Assembly: GCF_014652095.1 (NCBI RefSeq)
Contig: NZ_BMYD01000001.1
Span: 99,068 to 163,067, forward strand
Direction of reading: 5' to 3'
DNA: 64,000 nt
Origin: Cognatilysobacter bugurensis
GTDB taxonomy: Bacteria > Pseudomonadota > Gammaproteobacteria > Xanthomonadales > Xanthomonadaceae
A program made the position numbers and the translations under genes. Under the pieces are notes generated by a model that saw only the letters and a list, made by a program, of their open reading frames with translations, searched no databases and was not told the DNA's origin. How positions within the stretch are numbered: position 1 is the stretch's first letter; each line of letters opens with the position of its first letter. Positions 48,869 to 57,127 of this stretch are shown here, piece by piece.

Positions 48869-48928
48869 GTCGACCGTCGACCGTCGACCGTCGATGGCGA
48901 TGGCGATGGCGATGGCGATGGCGATGGC
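48869..48928. repeat. Two short tandem repeats after a response regulator
   Basis: GTCGACC occurs three times plus a five-base partial (48869-48894), and directly after it GATGGC occurs six times (48893-48928), starting four bases after the response regulator stop. Pure tandem arrays of this size change length easily by slippage. Confidence 0.9.
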
Positions 48929-49308
48929 GCGGCGAGTCGGGCTTGCGCGTGGCCCAATTCCGCCGCGCGCGACGTGTGTTGGAGGAGCGCGCGTCGGGCT
49001 TAGGCGTCACGCTCGATCATCGTTCGGCAGGTGCAGGCACACGCGATCTTCGCTGTCGTTCCGATCGCGACGCCGCGCACACGCCCAAGCGTGATATCTC
49101 GCTCGAGGCTTGTCGCTTCAATCGAGATCCAATCGACAGGCAGTCCTGCGGCGCGGCAGGGCATGCCCGTCGATGCGGGTCGGAGTCGGGTCGGGATACG
49201 CTCCCGGACTGACTTCGCACAATCCGCGGCTGCGCGCTGCAGCTCAACCTTGTTAGGATTGCCGGTCTGCGCCTCCGGCCCCAAGAGCCGGCCCTGGAGA
49301 ACCCAAGA
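48929..49308. other. Gene-free region upstream of the SRPBCC protein gene
   Basis: 380 bases without a supported gene. It contains short, open but unconvincing frames on both strands. Around 49060-49200 both strands stay open for 45-60 codons, which may reflect a dispersed intergenic repeat. A GGAG at 49293-49296 serves the next gene. No clear promoter or terminator was placed. Confidence 0.4.
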
Positions 49309-50445
49309 ATGACCCGTCTGCTCGAAATTTTGATCTCGGTGGCGATCGTCGCCGTGCTGTTCCTCGCCGTGGGCCTGGTGCTGCCGTCGAGCCGTCACAT
49401 CTCCCACTCCGTGGAGACCAACCGCAAGCTGACGATCGTGTACGACACGCTCAACAGCCTCGGCCGGTTCGACGAGTGGAACCCGCTTGTCCTGCGCGAC
49501 CCCGCGATGCAGATCAAGCTGTCGGGTCCGGAGTCCGGCAAGGGCGCGCGCCTGGACTACGTGTCTAAGGAAGACGGTCTCGGTGAAGGCAGCTGGGAAA
49601 TCGTCGAGACGGAACCGCGCAAGAGCGTGACCTACGCGATCGAGAACCCGGAGCGCGGCGAGAACAAGCGCACCAAGTTCATCCTCGAGCCGACCGGCCG
49701 CAACGGCCGCAACGTCGAAATCACGCAGACCTACGACGTCGACTACGGCTGGAACCTGCTGGGTCGCTACGCGGGCCTGTACGTGAGCAGCAGCGTCGGC
49801 GAGGACATCAAGATGGGTCTGCGCCGCCTGAGCAACATGCTCGCGGGCGTGCCGAACTACGACTACGCCGACCTCGCGAAGGACGACCCGAGCCGCGCAC
49901 CGAAGCTCGAACAGCGTGAAGCAGCCAACCTCCTCGTCGTCAGCGCCGCGGTCGATCGCGACAACGAGAAGGTCAAGGCGCAGATGCAGAGCAACATGGA
50001 GTGGATCAAGAAGGTCATGGCGGCAAACAACCTCGAGCCCGCCGGCCCGGTCCGCATCATCACGAACGAGTTCGGCGCCGAGACGTATTCGTTCGACGTC
50101 GCGCAGCCGGTCCGCAAGGCGGGCTCCGGCTCGGCCGCTGCTGCAAGCGAAGGCGAAGAGGGCGCTGCTGCCGCAGCACCGGTCGCCGCCGGTCCGGTGA
50201 CGCAGCTCGAAGGCCTGAAGCTCGATGGTCCTGTCGAGCAGGTGTTCAGCCCGGCCAGCCGCGTGGCGACCGTGCCGTTCACGGGCCACATGGCGAGCCT
50301 GCCGAAGGTCCGCGACGCAGTGCGTGGCTGGGCGATGACGCGCGGTTACGAGGCTGGTGAGCGTCCGTACGAGGCCTGGATCAACGGGATCGCGCCGGGC
50401 TTCACCGAGGAAGGCGAGTTCAAGGTGTACTGGGCGATCAAGTAA
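49309..50445 (+). CDS. Membrane-anchored SRPBCC + GyrI-like small-molecule-binding protein
   Basis: A 378-residue protein with one N-terminal transmembrane helix (about 5-26), a polyketide-cyclase-like SRPBCC domain (about 32-185, LGRFDEWNPLVLRDP and GEGSWEIVETEPRKSVTY) and a C-terminal region (about 205-378) resembling GyrI/effector-binding folds, split by an Ala/Glu-rich insert near residues 275-295. Both domains form hydrophobic ligand pockets, so it may bind a lipophilic compound at the membrane. Function unknown; the domain calls rest on pattern only. A terminator follows at 50473. Confidence 0.75.
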   Translation: MTRLLEILISVAIVAVLFLAVGLVLPSSRHISHSVETNRKLTIVYDTLNSLGRFDEWNPLVLRDPAMQIKLSGPESGKGARLDYVSKEDGLGEGSWEIVETEPRKSVTYAIENPERGENKRTKFILEPTGRNGRNVEITQTYDVDYGWNLLGRYAGLYVSSSVGEDIKMGLRRLSNMLAGVPNYDYADLAKDDPSRAPKLEQREAANLLVVSAAVDRDNEKVKAQMQSNMEWIKKVMAANNLEPAGPVRIITNEFGAETYSFDVAQPVRKAGSGSAAAASEGEEGAAAAAPVAAGPVTQLEGLKLDGPVEQVFSPASRVATVPFTGHMASLPKVRDAVRGWAMTRGYEAGERPYEAWINGIAPGFTEEGEFKVYWAIK

Positions 50446-50472
50446 GCGCCGCAGTTCATCGCAGTGGATCGA

Positions 50473-50505
50473 CGCGCCGCGGGCAACCGCGGCGCGTTCT
50501 TTTTT
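50473..50505 (+). terminator. Rho-independent terminator
   Basis: A perfect 10-bp stem CGCGCCGCGG / CCGCGGCGCG with a GCAA tetraloop is followed by TTCTTTTTT, 27 bases after the SRPBCC gene stop. Confidence 0.93.
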
Positions 50506-50662
50506 GGGGCGCCGGCGCCCGGGCGGTGGGCCGGGAAGCGACGCCTTTTCGTTCGAGGGAGGCGGAATGTTCGGCCGGGCAGCTCTTGAACGCGACGGGC
50601 GTGCGCGGTAAGCGAGCGGGCGTCGCTGCTATCGTGCGACGCCGCGTTCCTGAGGCTGCCCG

Positions 50663-51031
50663 ATGTCGACCACCGCACATGCCATGCGCGTTTCACCCTG
50701 GTTCGGGGCTGTCGGCGCATGGCTCGCCGGTGCTTCGGTTGCGCTTGCGGCATACGCGTCGCACGGGGTTGAGGGCGAGGCGCGCGAACGCTTGATGCTA
50801 GCGGCGGTGTTCGCGTTCGGGCACGGACTTGCGGCCGCGGCGATCGCGCCGCAGGCGTCGCGGCGGGCCGCCCGGTTCTCGCTTGCGCTCCTGCTGATCG
50901 GCGTGGCGCTGTTCTCCGGCAGCCTTGTGGCGGCACAGTTTTTCGGCACGCCTACGCGTTTCGCACCGCTCGGCGGCACGCTGCTGATGCTCGGTTGGCT
51001 GGTGCTCGGCATCGACCGGGTGCGTCGCTGA
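50663..51031 (+). CDS. DUF423 (YgdD-like) membrane protein
   Basis: A 122-residue inner-membrane protein with four hydrophobic helices, of the DUF423 family. The hallmark AAYASHGV (about residues 29-36) after the first helix and the later GSLVAAQFFG and PLGGTLLMLGWLVL are typical. The function of the family is unknown. Its stop shares one base with the next ATG (TGATG), so it is coupled to the DNA glycosylase. Confidence 0.9.
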   Translation: MSTTAHAMRVSPWFGAVGAWLAGASVALAAYASHGVEGEARERLMLAAVFAFGHGLAAAAIAPQASRRAARFSLALLLIGVALFSGSLVAAQFFGTPTRFAPLGGTLLMLGWLVLGIDRVRR

Positions 51032-51702
51032 TGCCGCGCCACGCGCGCGGGTTCGATGTCGATGCCGCCCACGCGCACCTCATGCGCGTGGATCGCAAGT
51101 TCGGGGCATGGATGCAACGCATCGGTCCCATTCCACGCGATCCTCGCTGGCGTGCGCCGTTCGATCCGGTCGACGCGCTGGCGCGGGCGATTCTCTACCA
51201 GCAGCTCAGCGGGAAGGCAGCCGCGACGATCGTGGGCCGCGTCGAGACCGCGATCGCCAGCGATCGATTGCACGGCGACACGCTCGGCCGCTGTGACGAC
51301 GAAACGCTGCGTGCCTGCGGCGTATCGGGCAACAAGCTGCTTGCGCTGCGCGACCTCGCGCGGCGTGAGGCGCTGGGCGAGATCCCCAACCTCAAGCGGA
51401 TGGCGGCGATGAGCGACGACGCCATCGTCGAGGCGCTCGTGCCCGTGCGAGGCATCGGCCGCTGGACGGTCGAGATGATGCTGATGTTCCGGCTTGGTCG
51501 GCCCGATGTGCTGGCAGTGGACGACCTGGGCATCCGAAAGGGTCTGATGCGCGTCGACGAAGCCGACGTCATGCCGACGCCGCGGGAAACTCGCGAGCGC
51601 GGAAACGTCTGGGCGCCGTACCGCAGCTACGCCGGGCTCTACCTGTGGCGCATCGCAGACTTTGCAGCGGACGCTGCGGCGACGCCGCGTTCGCAGGGCT
51701 GA
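51031..51702 (+). CDS. DNA-3-methyladenine glycosylase (AlkA type)
   Basis: A 223-residue base-excision enzyme that removes alkylated purines. The HhH-GPD motif is clear: VPVRGIGRWTVEMMLMFRLG with the catalytic Asp in VLAVDDLGIRKG (about residues 165-176). An upstream AILYQQLSGKAAATI helix is the AlkA/MAG pattern. It lacks the N-terminal domain of E. coli AlkA (282 residues), so it is the compact type. No Cys cluster of the MutY/Nth type is present. It is coupled to DUF423 by a shared base. Confidence 0.93.
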   Translation: MPRHARGFDVDAAHAHLMRVDRKFGAWMQRIGPIPRDPRWRAPFDPVDALARAILYQQLSGKAAATIVGRVETAIASDRLHGDTLGRCDDETLRACGVSGNKLLALRDLARREALGEIPNLKRMAAMSDDAIVEALVPVRGIGRWTVEMMLMFRLGRPDVLAVDDLGIRKGLMRVDEADVMPTPRETRERGNVWAPYRSYAGLYLWRIADFAADAAATPRSQG

Positions 51703-51796
51703 CGTCGATCACGCGCCCTCGGCGTCGCGGCCGCTAGCGTCGCCGCGAGGCTGACGGCCTGGGCCGCGGCCATGCGTCCAATCGAGGAGGTGCTGC

Positions 51797-52195
51797 ATGT
51801 CCCTGAGGAATTCCTTGACGTTGAAATCGCTGTGCGCCGGCGCTGCGCTCGGCCTAGCGGTCGCCGCTGCGCCGGCCGCCGCAGACCCGTCCAACAAGTG
51901 GCGCATCGAGATCAGCAGCGATGCCGACAGCGCCGGCACGATCGTGTTCGAGTTGCTGCCGGTCGGCGGAGAGCCGATTGCCGTGGCCGTGCAGGTGCCG
52001 GATGAGACCGACGAGAACGACGTGGCCGACCTCATCCGCGACACGATGGAAGCGCAGCTCGCAGGGCGCTACAGCGTCGAAGTCGATGACGGCGAGGACG
52101 TGCTGGTCAAGAAGCTCGACGGCGCGGCCGATTTTGACCTGCGCGTGCGCGAATCGACTGTTGCGGATCTGGGGATCAACCTCGACCGCGAGTAG
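51797..52195 (+). CDS. Small acidic exported protein
   Basis: Not recognised. A 132-residue protein with a clear signal peptide (about 1-29, VAAAPAAADP) and a strongly acidic mature part rich in Asp/Glu and Val (DETDENDVADLIRDTM, VDDGEDVLVKKLDG), suggesting a small beta-rich periplasmic domain, perhaps Ca2+-binding. AGGAGG at 51785-51790 gives a strong translation start. It is followed by the convergent M15 gene. Confidence 0.75.
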   Translation: MSLRNSLTLKSLCAGAALGLAVAAAPAAADPSNKWRIEISSDADSAGTIVFELLPVGGEPIAVAVQVPDETDENDVADLIRDTMEAQLAGRYSVEVDDGEDVLVKKLDGAADFDLRVRESTVADLGINLDRE

Positions 52196-52231
52196 GCGGG
52201 CGCGGCGCGAAGACGTTCGCGCCGCTTTGCA

Positions 52232-53041
52232 TCAGTCCGACTCGGCGGGGCTGTGGCACCAGTGCCACGGCTCGTACACGATGCCGTGCGGGTTGTCGCG
52301 CGGATAGCTCATGGCGAATCCGTGCGCTGCAGCGTGGCGCTGCAGCCAGGCGAAGGCCGGGGTGCGCTCGAACGATTCCTCCGCAGGCGGCTCGCCGGGC
52401 GCGCCGATATCGAGCGCGCGGCCCGAATGATGCTCGCTGTAGCCGGGCGCGGCGTTCACCGCGAGGATCGCATCGAGCGTGAGGCCACGCGCGAGTTTGC
52501 GCTCGACGATGCCGAGCTGATAGTCGTGGCTGCGATAGCCGGAGATCGCCTCGAGAACTACACCGTCGTGCCGCGCGGCCGCTTGCATGCGTTGCCACGC
52601 GCGCGCCGCCTGGGCGTCCAGCCACAACGCGCGGCGATAGCGGTCTACGCCAGCGAACGCCAGGCGCGCGGGCTCGGCGACCAACGGCAGGCCGGTGCGC
52701 AGCGCGTACCGGTCGTCGAGGCCGAGGCGTTCGAGGTGCGCGGCAATGCGGTCGAGCGACAGCAACTTCGGCGGCCGTGAATCGTGTCCGCGGCGATCCG
52801 ATGTCTCACGCAGCGCGGCAAGCGCCGCATCGGCGCCGCCGTCCCGCTGCCAGCCGGGCAGCAGGTCCACTAGGCCTGACACCGTGTGCGCGGCCAAAAA
52901 GCGGCCGTCGCGCTTGCGTCGCAGTACGCGGCTTGCGCCGGCGATCATGCGCGCGTCGCGGTTGCTGCGCGCTGAGAGCAGCCGCGCGGGCCACAGTTCG
53001 ATGTCGGGGGTGTTGATCAGCGGAAGGGCGGGAACTCGCAT
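52232..53041 (-). CDS. M15 (VanY-type) D-alanyl-D-alanine carboxypeptidase family protein
   Basis: A 269-residue peptidase. The zinc site is visible: SEHHSGRALDIG (His and Asp ligands) and the C-terminal EPWHW (third His). The SGYRSHDYQLGI stretch is also typical. It trims D-Ala ends or crosslinks of peptidoglycan. No classical signal peptide is visible at the chosen start, so export is uncertain. It is last in the six-gene minus-strand operon, nine bases after the hydrolase. Confidence 0.88.
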   Translation of the reverse strand: MRVPALPLINTPDIELWPARLLSARSNRDARMIAGASRVLRRKRDGRFLAAHTVSGLVDLLPGWQRDGGADAALAALRETSDRRGHDSRPPKLLSLDRIAAHLERLGLDDRYALRTGLPLVAEPARLAFAGVDRYRRALWLDAQAARAWQRMQAAARHDGVVLEAISGYRSHDYQLGIVERKLARGLTLDAILAVNAAPGYSEHHSGRALDIGAPGEPPAEESFERTPAFAWLQRHAAAHGFAMSYPRDNPHGIVYEPWHWCHSPAESD

Positions 53042-53050
53042 CGGTGCAGG

Positions 53051-54406
53051 TTAGCGGGCCTCGCCGGTGTCGGGCAGGGCGGGTGGGCGCTGCACGGTGA
53101 CCCAGCCCGCGATATCGGAAATCAATTGCGCATCGACGCGACCGGCAGTCTGGTACTCGGCGATCGAGCCGGGGCCTTCGCCCGCCATGCCGAGATGATT
53201 GAGCGCCGGATAGTGGCGCAGCGTTGCGCGCGGCGTGTCGGCCAACGCCTGCTTCCATTTCTGCCAGTCGGCGTCCGTGACCTGGATGTCGCGGCCGCCG
53301 TGCAGCAACAGCAGTGGGAGCGTCGTGGCCTTTGCTTCGGCAACCGGGTCGACGCGCTCGAGTGCCCGCCAATAGCGTGGAGGGAGGCCCATCGGCGACT
53401 CGCCGGCCGGGACGGCCGCGTCACTGCGCACCGACGCGATCTGCCGGGCAAGGACCTCGATGCGTGCTTTTTCATCGGCCGAGACGGCGCCGTCCATGGC
53501 CGCGAGACGATTGTGTTGCTCGAGCAGAATGTCGAGTACAGGGCGCGCCGGGGCGGCCAGCAGGATCAGGCCTGCGAGCGGGCTGGCGCCGGACGCGATG
53601 CGCGGTGCGAGCATGCCGCCCAGGCTGTGGCCGAGCACGAACACGCGCTGCGGGTCGATGCCGGGCGTCGCCTTCAGCGCCGCCACCGCAGCGACCGCGT
53701 TCCGCGTGGTCTCGTCGTCCATGTCGAAGTCGCCCGACGCGAAATCCTGCGGGCGCGCATGCGTGCGCTTGTTGTACCGCAACGTGGCGACGCCGTGTTT
53801 GGCGAGGCCGCGCGCGAGGTCGAGGAACGGGCGGTTGGGACCGATCGTCTCGTTGCGGTCCTGTGGGCCTGAGCCATGCACGAGCACGACGGCGGGCAGC
53901 AGGGTGCCGTTCGCGGCATCCGGGAGCGTAATGGTGCCCGGCAGCGCGTGTTCGCCCGTGCCGATCCGGGCATCGCGCTCGGTGAAGCCCGCATCGGCGG
54001 CAGGTGGCGTGGGCGGAGGTGGCGCGGCCGGGGCGATGAAGAAGCCAACGATGCGGCCCTGTGCATCGACCGCAATCTGCGCGTCGAGTGCCGCTTTTTC
54101 ATGGCGCACCGGAATTACCACGACATCGGTCCCGTCCCGCTGGGACACGCGCGCGTCGCCCCGTCCGATGCGCGCTCCTGCCTGCGCCGGCAGGGACTGC
54201 CAGACCGCGCGCAGCTTGTCCGCGCCGATCGCGGCCCGCATCTCGGGCGAGAAGCGCGCGGCCGCCGCCTCGTAAGCGCCGCGGTCCAGGTCGTCGAGCA
54301 AGCCAGTCGCGATCGACACCGGCTCAATTTTTGGTGCTGCGGCAGACCACGGCGCGATGACGAGCATCGAGAGCAGGAAAAGAATCCGGATCGTCTGGAG
54401 TGTCAC
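53051..54406 (-). CDS. Exported alpha/beta hydrolase with N-terminal DUF3887-like domain
   Basis: A 451-residue exported hydrolase. Signal peptide about 1-24; a DUF3887-like domain (about 30-125, YEAAAARFSPEMRAA); an alpha/beta hydrolase domain (about 150-440) with nucleophile Ser261 (LGHSLGG), the acid Asp in GGRDIQV and His in ALNHLGM. The start is GTG at 54404-54406, one base from the DUF4177 stop. The substrate is probably an ester or acyl chain in the envelope, but this is unproven. Confidence 0.88.
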   Translation of the reverse strand: MTLQTIRILFLLSMLVIAPWSAAAPKIEPVSIATGLLDDLDRGAYEAAAARFSPEMRAAIGADKLRAVWQSLPAQAGARIGRGDARVSQRDGTDVVVIPVRHEKAALDAQIAVDAQGRIVGFFIAPAAPPPPTPPAADAGFTERDARIGTGEHALPGTITLPDAANGTLLPAVVLVHGSGPQDRNETIGPNRPFLDLARGLAKHGVATLRYNKRTHARPQDFASGDFDMDDETTRNAVAAVAALKATPGIDPQRVFVLGHSLGGMLAPRIASGASPLAGLILLAAPARPVLDILLEQHNRLAAMDGAVSADEKARIEVLARQIASVRSDAAVPAGESPMGLPPRYWRALERVDPVAEAKATTLPLLLLHGGRDIQVTDADWQKWKQALADTPRATLRHYPALNHLGMAGEGPGSIAEYQTAGRVDAQLISDIAGWVTVQRPPALPDTGEAR

Positions 54407-54407
54407 G

Positions 54408-54587
54408 TCACTGCTCCTTCTTGAACACGGCCACGCACGGACGCGTCGGGGCGGAGAAGGCGATGTTCACGAGCTCCCAGCCCTGCGCGCCCTGTCGGTT
54501 GAGCTCTTCCTGGATGTGCTCGGGCTTCACGCGCCCCATGAAGCCCGGCCTGATCTCGACCACGTTGTAGATCCATTTCGATTTCAT
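54408..54587 (-). CDS. DUF4177-like small protein
   Basis: A 59-residue open frame with ATG at 54585-54587 and TGA at 54408-54410. Its sequence [20 protein letters not shown] and the later GWELVNIAF match the DUF4177 pattern (conserved YxxVEI and GWELV). It overlaps the ribbon-helix-helix stop by four bases and is one base from the hydrolase start, so it is inside a coupled operon. The family has no known function. Confidence 0.85.
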   Translation of the reverse strand: MKSKWIYNVVEIRPGFMGRVKPEHIQEELNRQGAQGWELVNIAFSAPTRPCVAVFKKEQ

Positions 54588-54769
54588 GTTCCATCCTCGT
54601 CCTTCCTGGATTCATCGGTTTTCGGCAAGCGCCCAGCCTTGCGCAACGCGTCGCGCAGCACGTACTCGATCTGTGCATTGAGGCTGCGCAACTCGTCGTC
54701 GGCCCACCGCTGTGCGGCGGCGAGCACCTCGGCGTTGATGCGCAGCGGGTAGGCCTTCTTCTCGCTCAT
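54584..54769 (-). CDS. Arc-like ribbon-helix-helix DNA-binding protein
   Basis: A 61-residue protein of the Arc/MetJ ribbon-helix-helix fold. A short strand ([12 protein letters not shown]) would insert in the DNA major groove, with two helices ([20 protein letters not shown], then [11 protein letters not shown]). It is very likely a dimeric regulator, probably of its own operon: an 11-bp-spaced GATATCA pair lies upstream of the operon. It overlaps the stop of the membrane-protein gene and the DUF4177 ATG, each by a few bases (ATGA junctions). Confidence 0.9.
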   Translation of the reverse strand: MSEKKAYPLRINAEVLAAAQRWADDELRSLNAQIEYVLRDALRKAGRLPKTDESRKDEDGT

Positions 54770-55116
54770 CAGCGGCGTGGAGGCGCGCCGTCGCGCATGC
54801 GGGCCCGCGCGACGCTCACGACGAGGGCGAGGCCAAGCAGGTTCACTACCACGACCATCGCGACGACAACCGCCTGTCCGCGCCCGGCGTCGTGGCCGGC
54901 CCAAAGCAGCCCGCCGGCCGCGCCGAGCATTGCGAAACCGACTGCGAACAGCAGCCGCGAGATCCGGATCGCGAAGCCGACGGGATCGACGAGTCGCGAG
55001 GCATCGATCCCGTGGATCAGGTGCAGACGACCGCGGCGCACGTAGTACGCGATCACGAACACCGGCAGGCTCGTCAGGCCCACGAGCAGGGGGGCAATCA
55101 GCACATCGTTGAGCAT
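54769..55116 (-). CDS. Small integral membrane protein of unknown function
   Basis: A 115-residue protein with about three hydrophobic helices (residues about 5-25, 52-72 and 82-102) and basic turns ([13 protein letters not shown]). No family assigned. It is ten bases downstream of the SPFH stop and overlaps the RHH gene start by ATGA, so it is an integral part of the operon. It could anchor or work with the SPFH protein at the membrane. Confidence 0.75.
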   Translation of the reverse strand: MLNDVLIAPLLVGLTSLPVFVIAYYVRRGRLHLIHGIDASRLVDPVGFAIRISRLLFAVGFAMLGAAGGLLWAGHDAGRGQAVVVAMVVVVNLLGLALVVSVARARMRDGAPPRR

Positions 55117-55126
55117 CGCGGCCTCC

Positions 55127-55990
55127 TCAGTACAGCGTGCCGGCGTTGACGACCGGTTGCGTCCCGCGATCGCTGCAGAGCACGACGAGCAGGTTGCTCA
55201 CCATGTGGGCGCGACGCTCCTCGTCGAGCTTCACGGTGCCGCTCTTCTCGAGCTCCGCGAGCGCCATTTCGACCATGCCGACCGCGCCCGCGACGATGCG
55301 CGTGCGCGCCGCGATGACGGCGTTCGCCTGCTGCCGCTGCAGCATTGCGTGTGCGATCTCCGGGGCGTAGGCGAGATGGCTGATGCGTGCATCGAGCACC
55401 GCCACGCCGGCGTCGGCGAGCCGCTCGCCGAGCTCGGCCTTGAGGTGATGGCTGATCTCGAGCGCGTGGCTGCGCAGCGCAAGCTGGCCTTCTTCGTGCT
55501 GGTCGTACGGATAGCTCGTCGCCATGCCGCGCAGCGCGGACTCGGATTGGATGTGCACGAAGCTTTCGTACTCGTCGACGTTGTAGACCGCTTCGGCCGA
55601 GTCGACGACCTGCCAGACGATCACGGCGGCGATCTCGATCGGGCTGCCGTCGAGCTCGTTGACCTTGAGCTTGCCGCTCTCGAAGTTGCGCACGCGCAGG
55701 CTGACCTTGCGCTTGGAATAGAAGGGGTTGTTCCAGCGCAGGCCGTCGTGCTTCACGGTGCCGACGTACTTGCCGAACAGGCTCAGCACCGCGGCCTGAT
55801 TCGGCTCGACCATGTACAGGCCGAACAGGCAGAACACGGCGATCGCGCCCGCCAGCGCGGCGACGAGCGCCTGCACTCGGTCGCCGTCGCCGGCACCGTC
55901 CAGGAACGCGACAGCGCATCCCGCCACTGCCACGAGCAGGGCGAGCAGCATCGGGATGCCGGGCAGGGACCGGATGGTTTTCTCTTGCAT
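55127..55990 (-). CDS. SPFH (stomatin/prohibitin/flotillin-like) membrane protein
   Basis: A 287-residue SPFH-family scaffold. Two N-terminal transmembrane helices (about 10-30 and 45-62) lead into the band-7 domain starting [20 protein letters not shown] and containing [20 protein letters not shown] (20 residues), [10 protein letters not shown] and the helical [16 protein letters not shown]. The chosen ATG at 55990 is preceded by GAGGAG; an upstream ATG at 56014 is in the likely leader. It is the first gene of the SPFH-membrane-RHH-DUF4177-hydrolase-M15 operon. Confidence 0.92.
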   Translation of the reverse strand: MQEKTIRSLPGIPMLLALLVAVAGCAVAFLDGAGDGDRVQALVAALAGAIAVFCLFGLYMVEPNQAAVLSLFGKYVGTVKHDGLRWNNPFYSKRKVSLRVRNFESGKLKVNELDGSPIEIAAVIVWQVVDSAEAVYNVDEYESFVHIQSESALRGMATSYPYDQHEEGQLALRSHALEISHHLKAELGERLADAGVAVLDARISHLAYAPEIAHAMLQRQQANAVIAARTRIVAGAVGMVEMALAELEKSGTVKLDEERRAHMVSNLLVVLCSDRGTQPVVNAGTLY

Positions 55991-56028
55991 GACCGTCGCT
56001 CCTCTCAGGTGCACGCTGACGCGTAGGT

Positions 56029-56047
56029 TGATATCAAAAAGATATCA
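56029..56047. promoter_or_regulatory. Candidate operator TGATATC-AAAAA-GATATCA
   Basis: A perfect 7-bp inverted repeat (TGATATC, five A, GATATCA) that is also a direct repeat of GATATCA with 11-base spacing, about one helical turn. It is 39-57 bases upstream of the SPFH ATG in an AT-rich patch. Arc-type RHH dimers bind half-sites spaced about this far, and an Arc-like protein is encoded in this operon, so this is a candidate autoregulatory site. Confidence 0.5.
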
Positions 56048-56089
56048 CCAAAAATCGAGAGTGGGCGGTGAGCCGACGAACGGTCGTGG

Positions 56090-57016
56090 TCAGGGCACGA
56101 TCCGGTAGAGCGGCGCTGGGATGAACTCGCCCGTCGCGTACAGCGTCCGCCCGTCGCGCGACCAGGCCAACGCCTCGGCCTGTGGCAGCACCGGCAGCAC
56201 CCGCACGTCCGGTGCGTCGGTCACGGCGCTCCGCCACGACTGCCGCGCATCGCGCCGGTACAGCAGCAGGTGGCGGTACGTCATCACGGCGAGCGTGTGC
56301 CCGTCCGGTGACACGTCGGCGGCGGTGACGTGACTCTGCATGCGCTGAAGGCGCGTCAGCGGACGATCAGGCGTCGCGACCGGGCGCGGCACGCCCGCGA
56401 GGGTGCCGACGCGGCGCGCGGTGAGCAGCCCCTCGTCGGGCGCGCGAAGCGGCAGGCGAAACAGCTCGGGCGGCTCGCGTTTCTTCGAGACCAGCAGCAC
56501 CTGCCGGCGCGCGACATCGACGCCCACGGCCTCGCAGTCCCGTGGCCCGTCGGGCCAGCGGAACGCGATCGACCAGGCCGGCTTGAGCCGTGCATTCTCG
56601 AGCCGTGCGGGCTCTTCGACCACATGCAGCTGCAGCGAACGACGCAGCCCGCCGTTGTCGCCCACGTCCGCGATCAGCAGGTACGCGCGGCCATCGAGTT
56701 CGAACGAAGCCAGGTCTTCCCAGTCGGTCTTCGGCACGCCCTCGACGCGGAACGTCGCGATGCGCTGCCCGCGCGCGTCGATCGCGAACAGGCGCTCGGG
56801 GTTGCCGCCGTCATCGACGGACCACAGCACGCCGGGGTGCAGGCGGGATGCAGCGAGGCCGCTGATTTCATCGAGCTGCGGGTCGACGACCAGGCCGCTC
56901 AGGCGTGCACCCGATGTGTCTTCGGGCGACTCGGCGGCGCATGCAGTCAGCAGCAGCGCGAACGCGATCGTCCATGCGAGGCGCAGCAGTGCGGCAGGGC
57001 GGATGCGGGGCGACAT
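56090..57016 (-). CDS. Predicted beta-propeller-like lipoprotein
   Basis: A 308-residue exported protein with a lipobox LLTACAAE (Cys near residue 27). The mature part has repeated strands such as [48 protein letters not shown] and [20 protein letters not shown], typical of a beta-propeller esterase- or lactonase-like fold. No catalytic set is evident, so function is unassigned. It is divergent from purT, 111 bases away. Confidence 0.75.
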   Translation of the reverse strand: MSPRIRPAALLRLAWTIAFALLLTACAAESPEDTSGARLSGLVVDPQLDEISGLAASRLHPGVLWSVDDGGNPERLFAIDARGQRIATFRVEGVPKTDWEDLASFELDGRAYLLIADVGDNGGLRRSLQLHVVEEPARLENARLKPAWSIAFRWPDGPRDCEAVGVDVARRQVLLVSKKREPPELFRLPLRAPDEGLLTARRVGTLAGVPRPVATPDRPLTRLQRMQSHVTAADVSPDGHTLAVMTYRHLLLYRRDARQSWRSAVTDAPDVRVLPVLPQAEALAWSRDGRTLYATGEFIPAPLYRIVP

Positions 57017-57127
57017 GGCGGCAGGATCGCATGCACGCGCGCGGCTCCCAACCCGTTGGCCGACGCACGCACTTGTGTCGTGCACACCGACGGTAGACTG
57101 CGCGCCTTTCCGCCAGGACGCTCCGCC

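Noticed and set aside
48869-48928. Possible CRISPR-like repeat
   Set aside because: The units are 7 and 6 bases and contiguous, with no spacers and no cas genes.
48522-49010. Minus-strand frame with a (His-Arg)n run
   Set aside because: The run is just the translation of the GATGGC array; the rest is antisense to the response regulator.
57017-57127. A purine riboswitch or PUR-box before purT
   Set aside because: No purine aptamer core or recognisable operator was seen in the 111-base gap.
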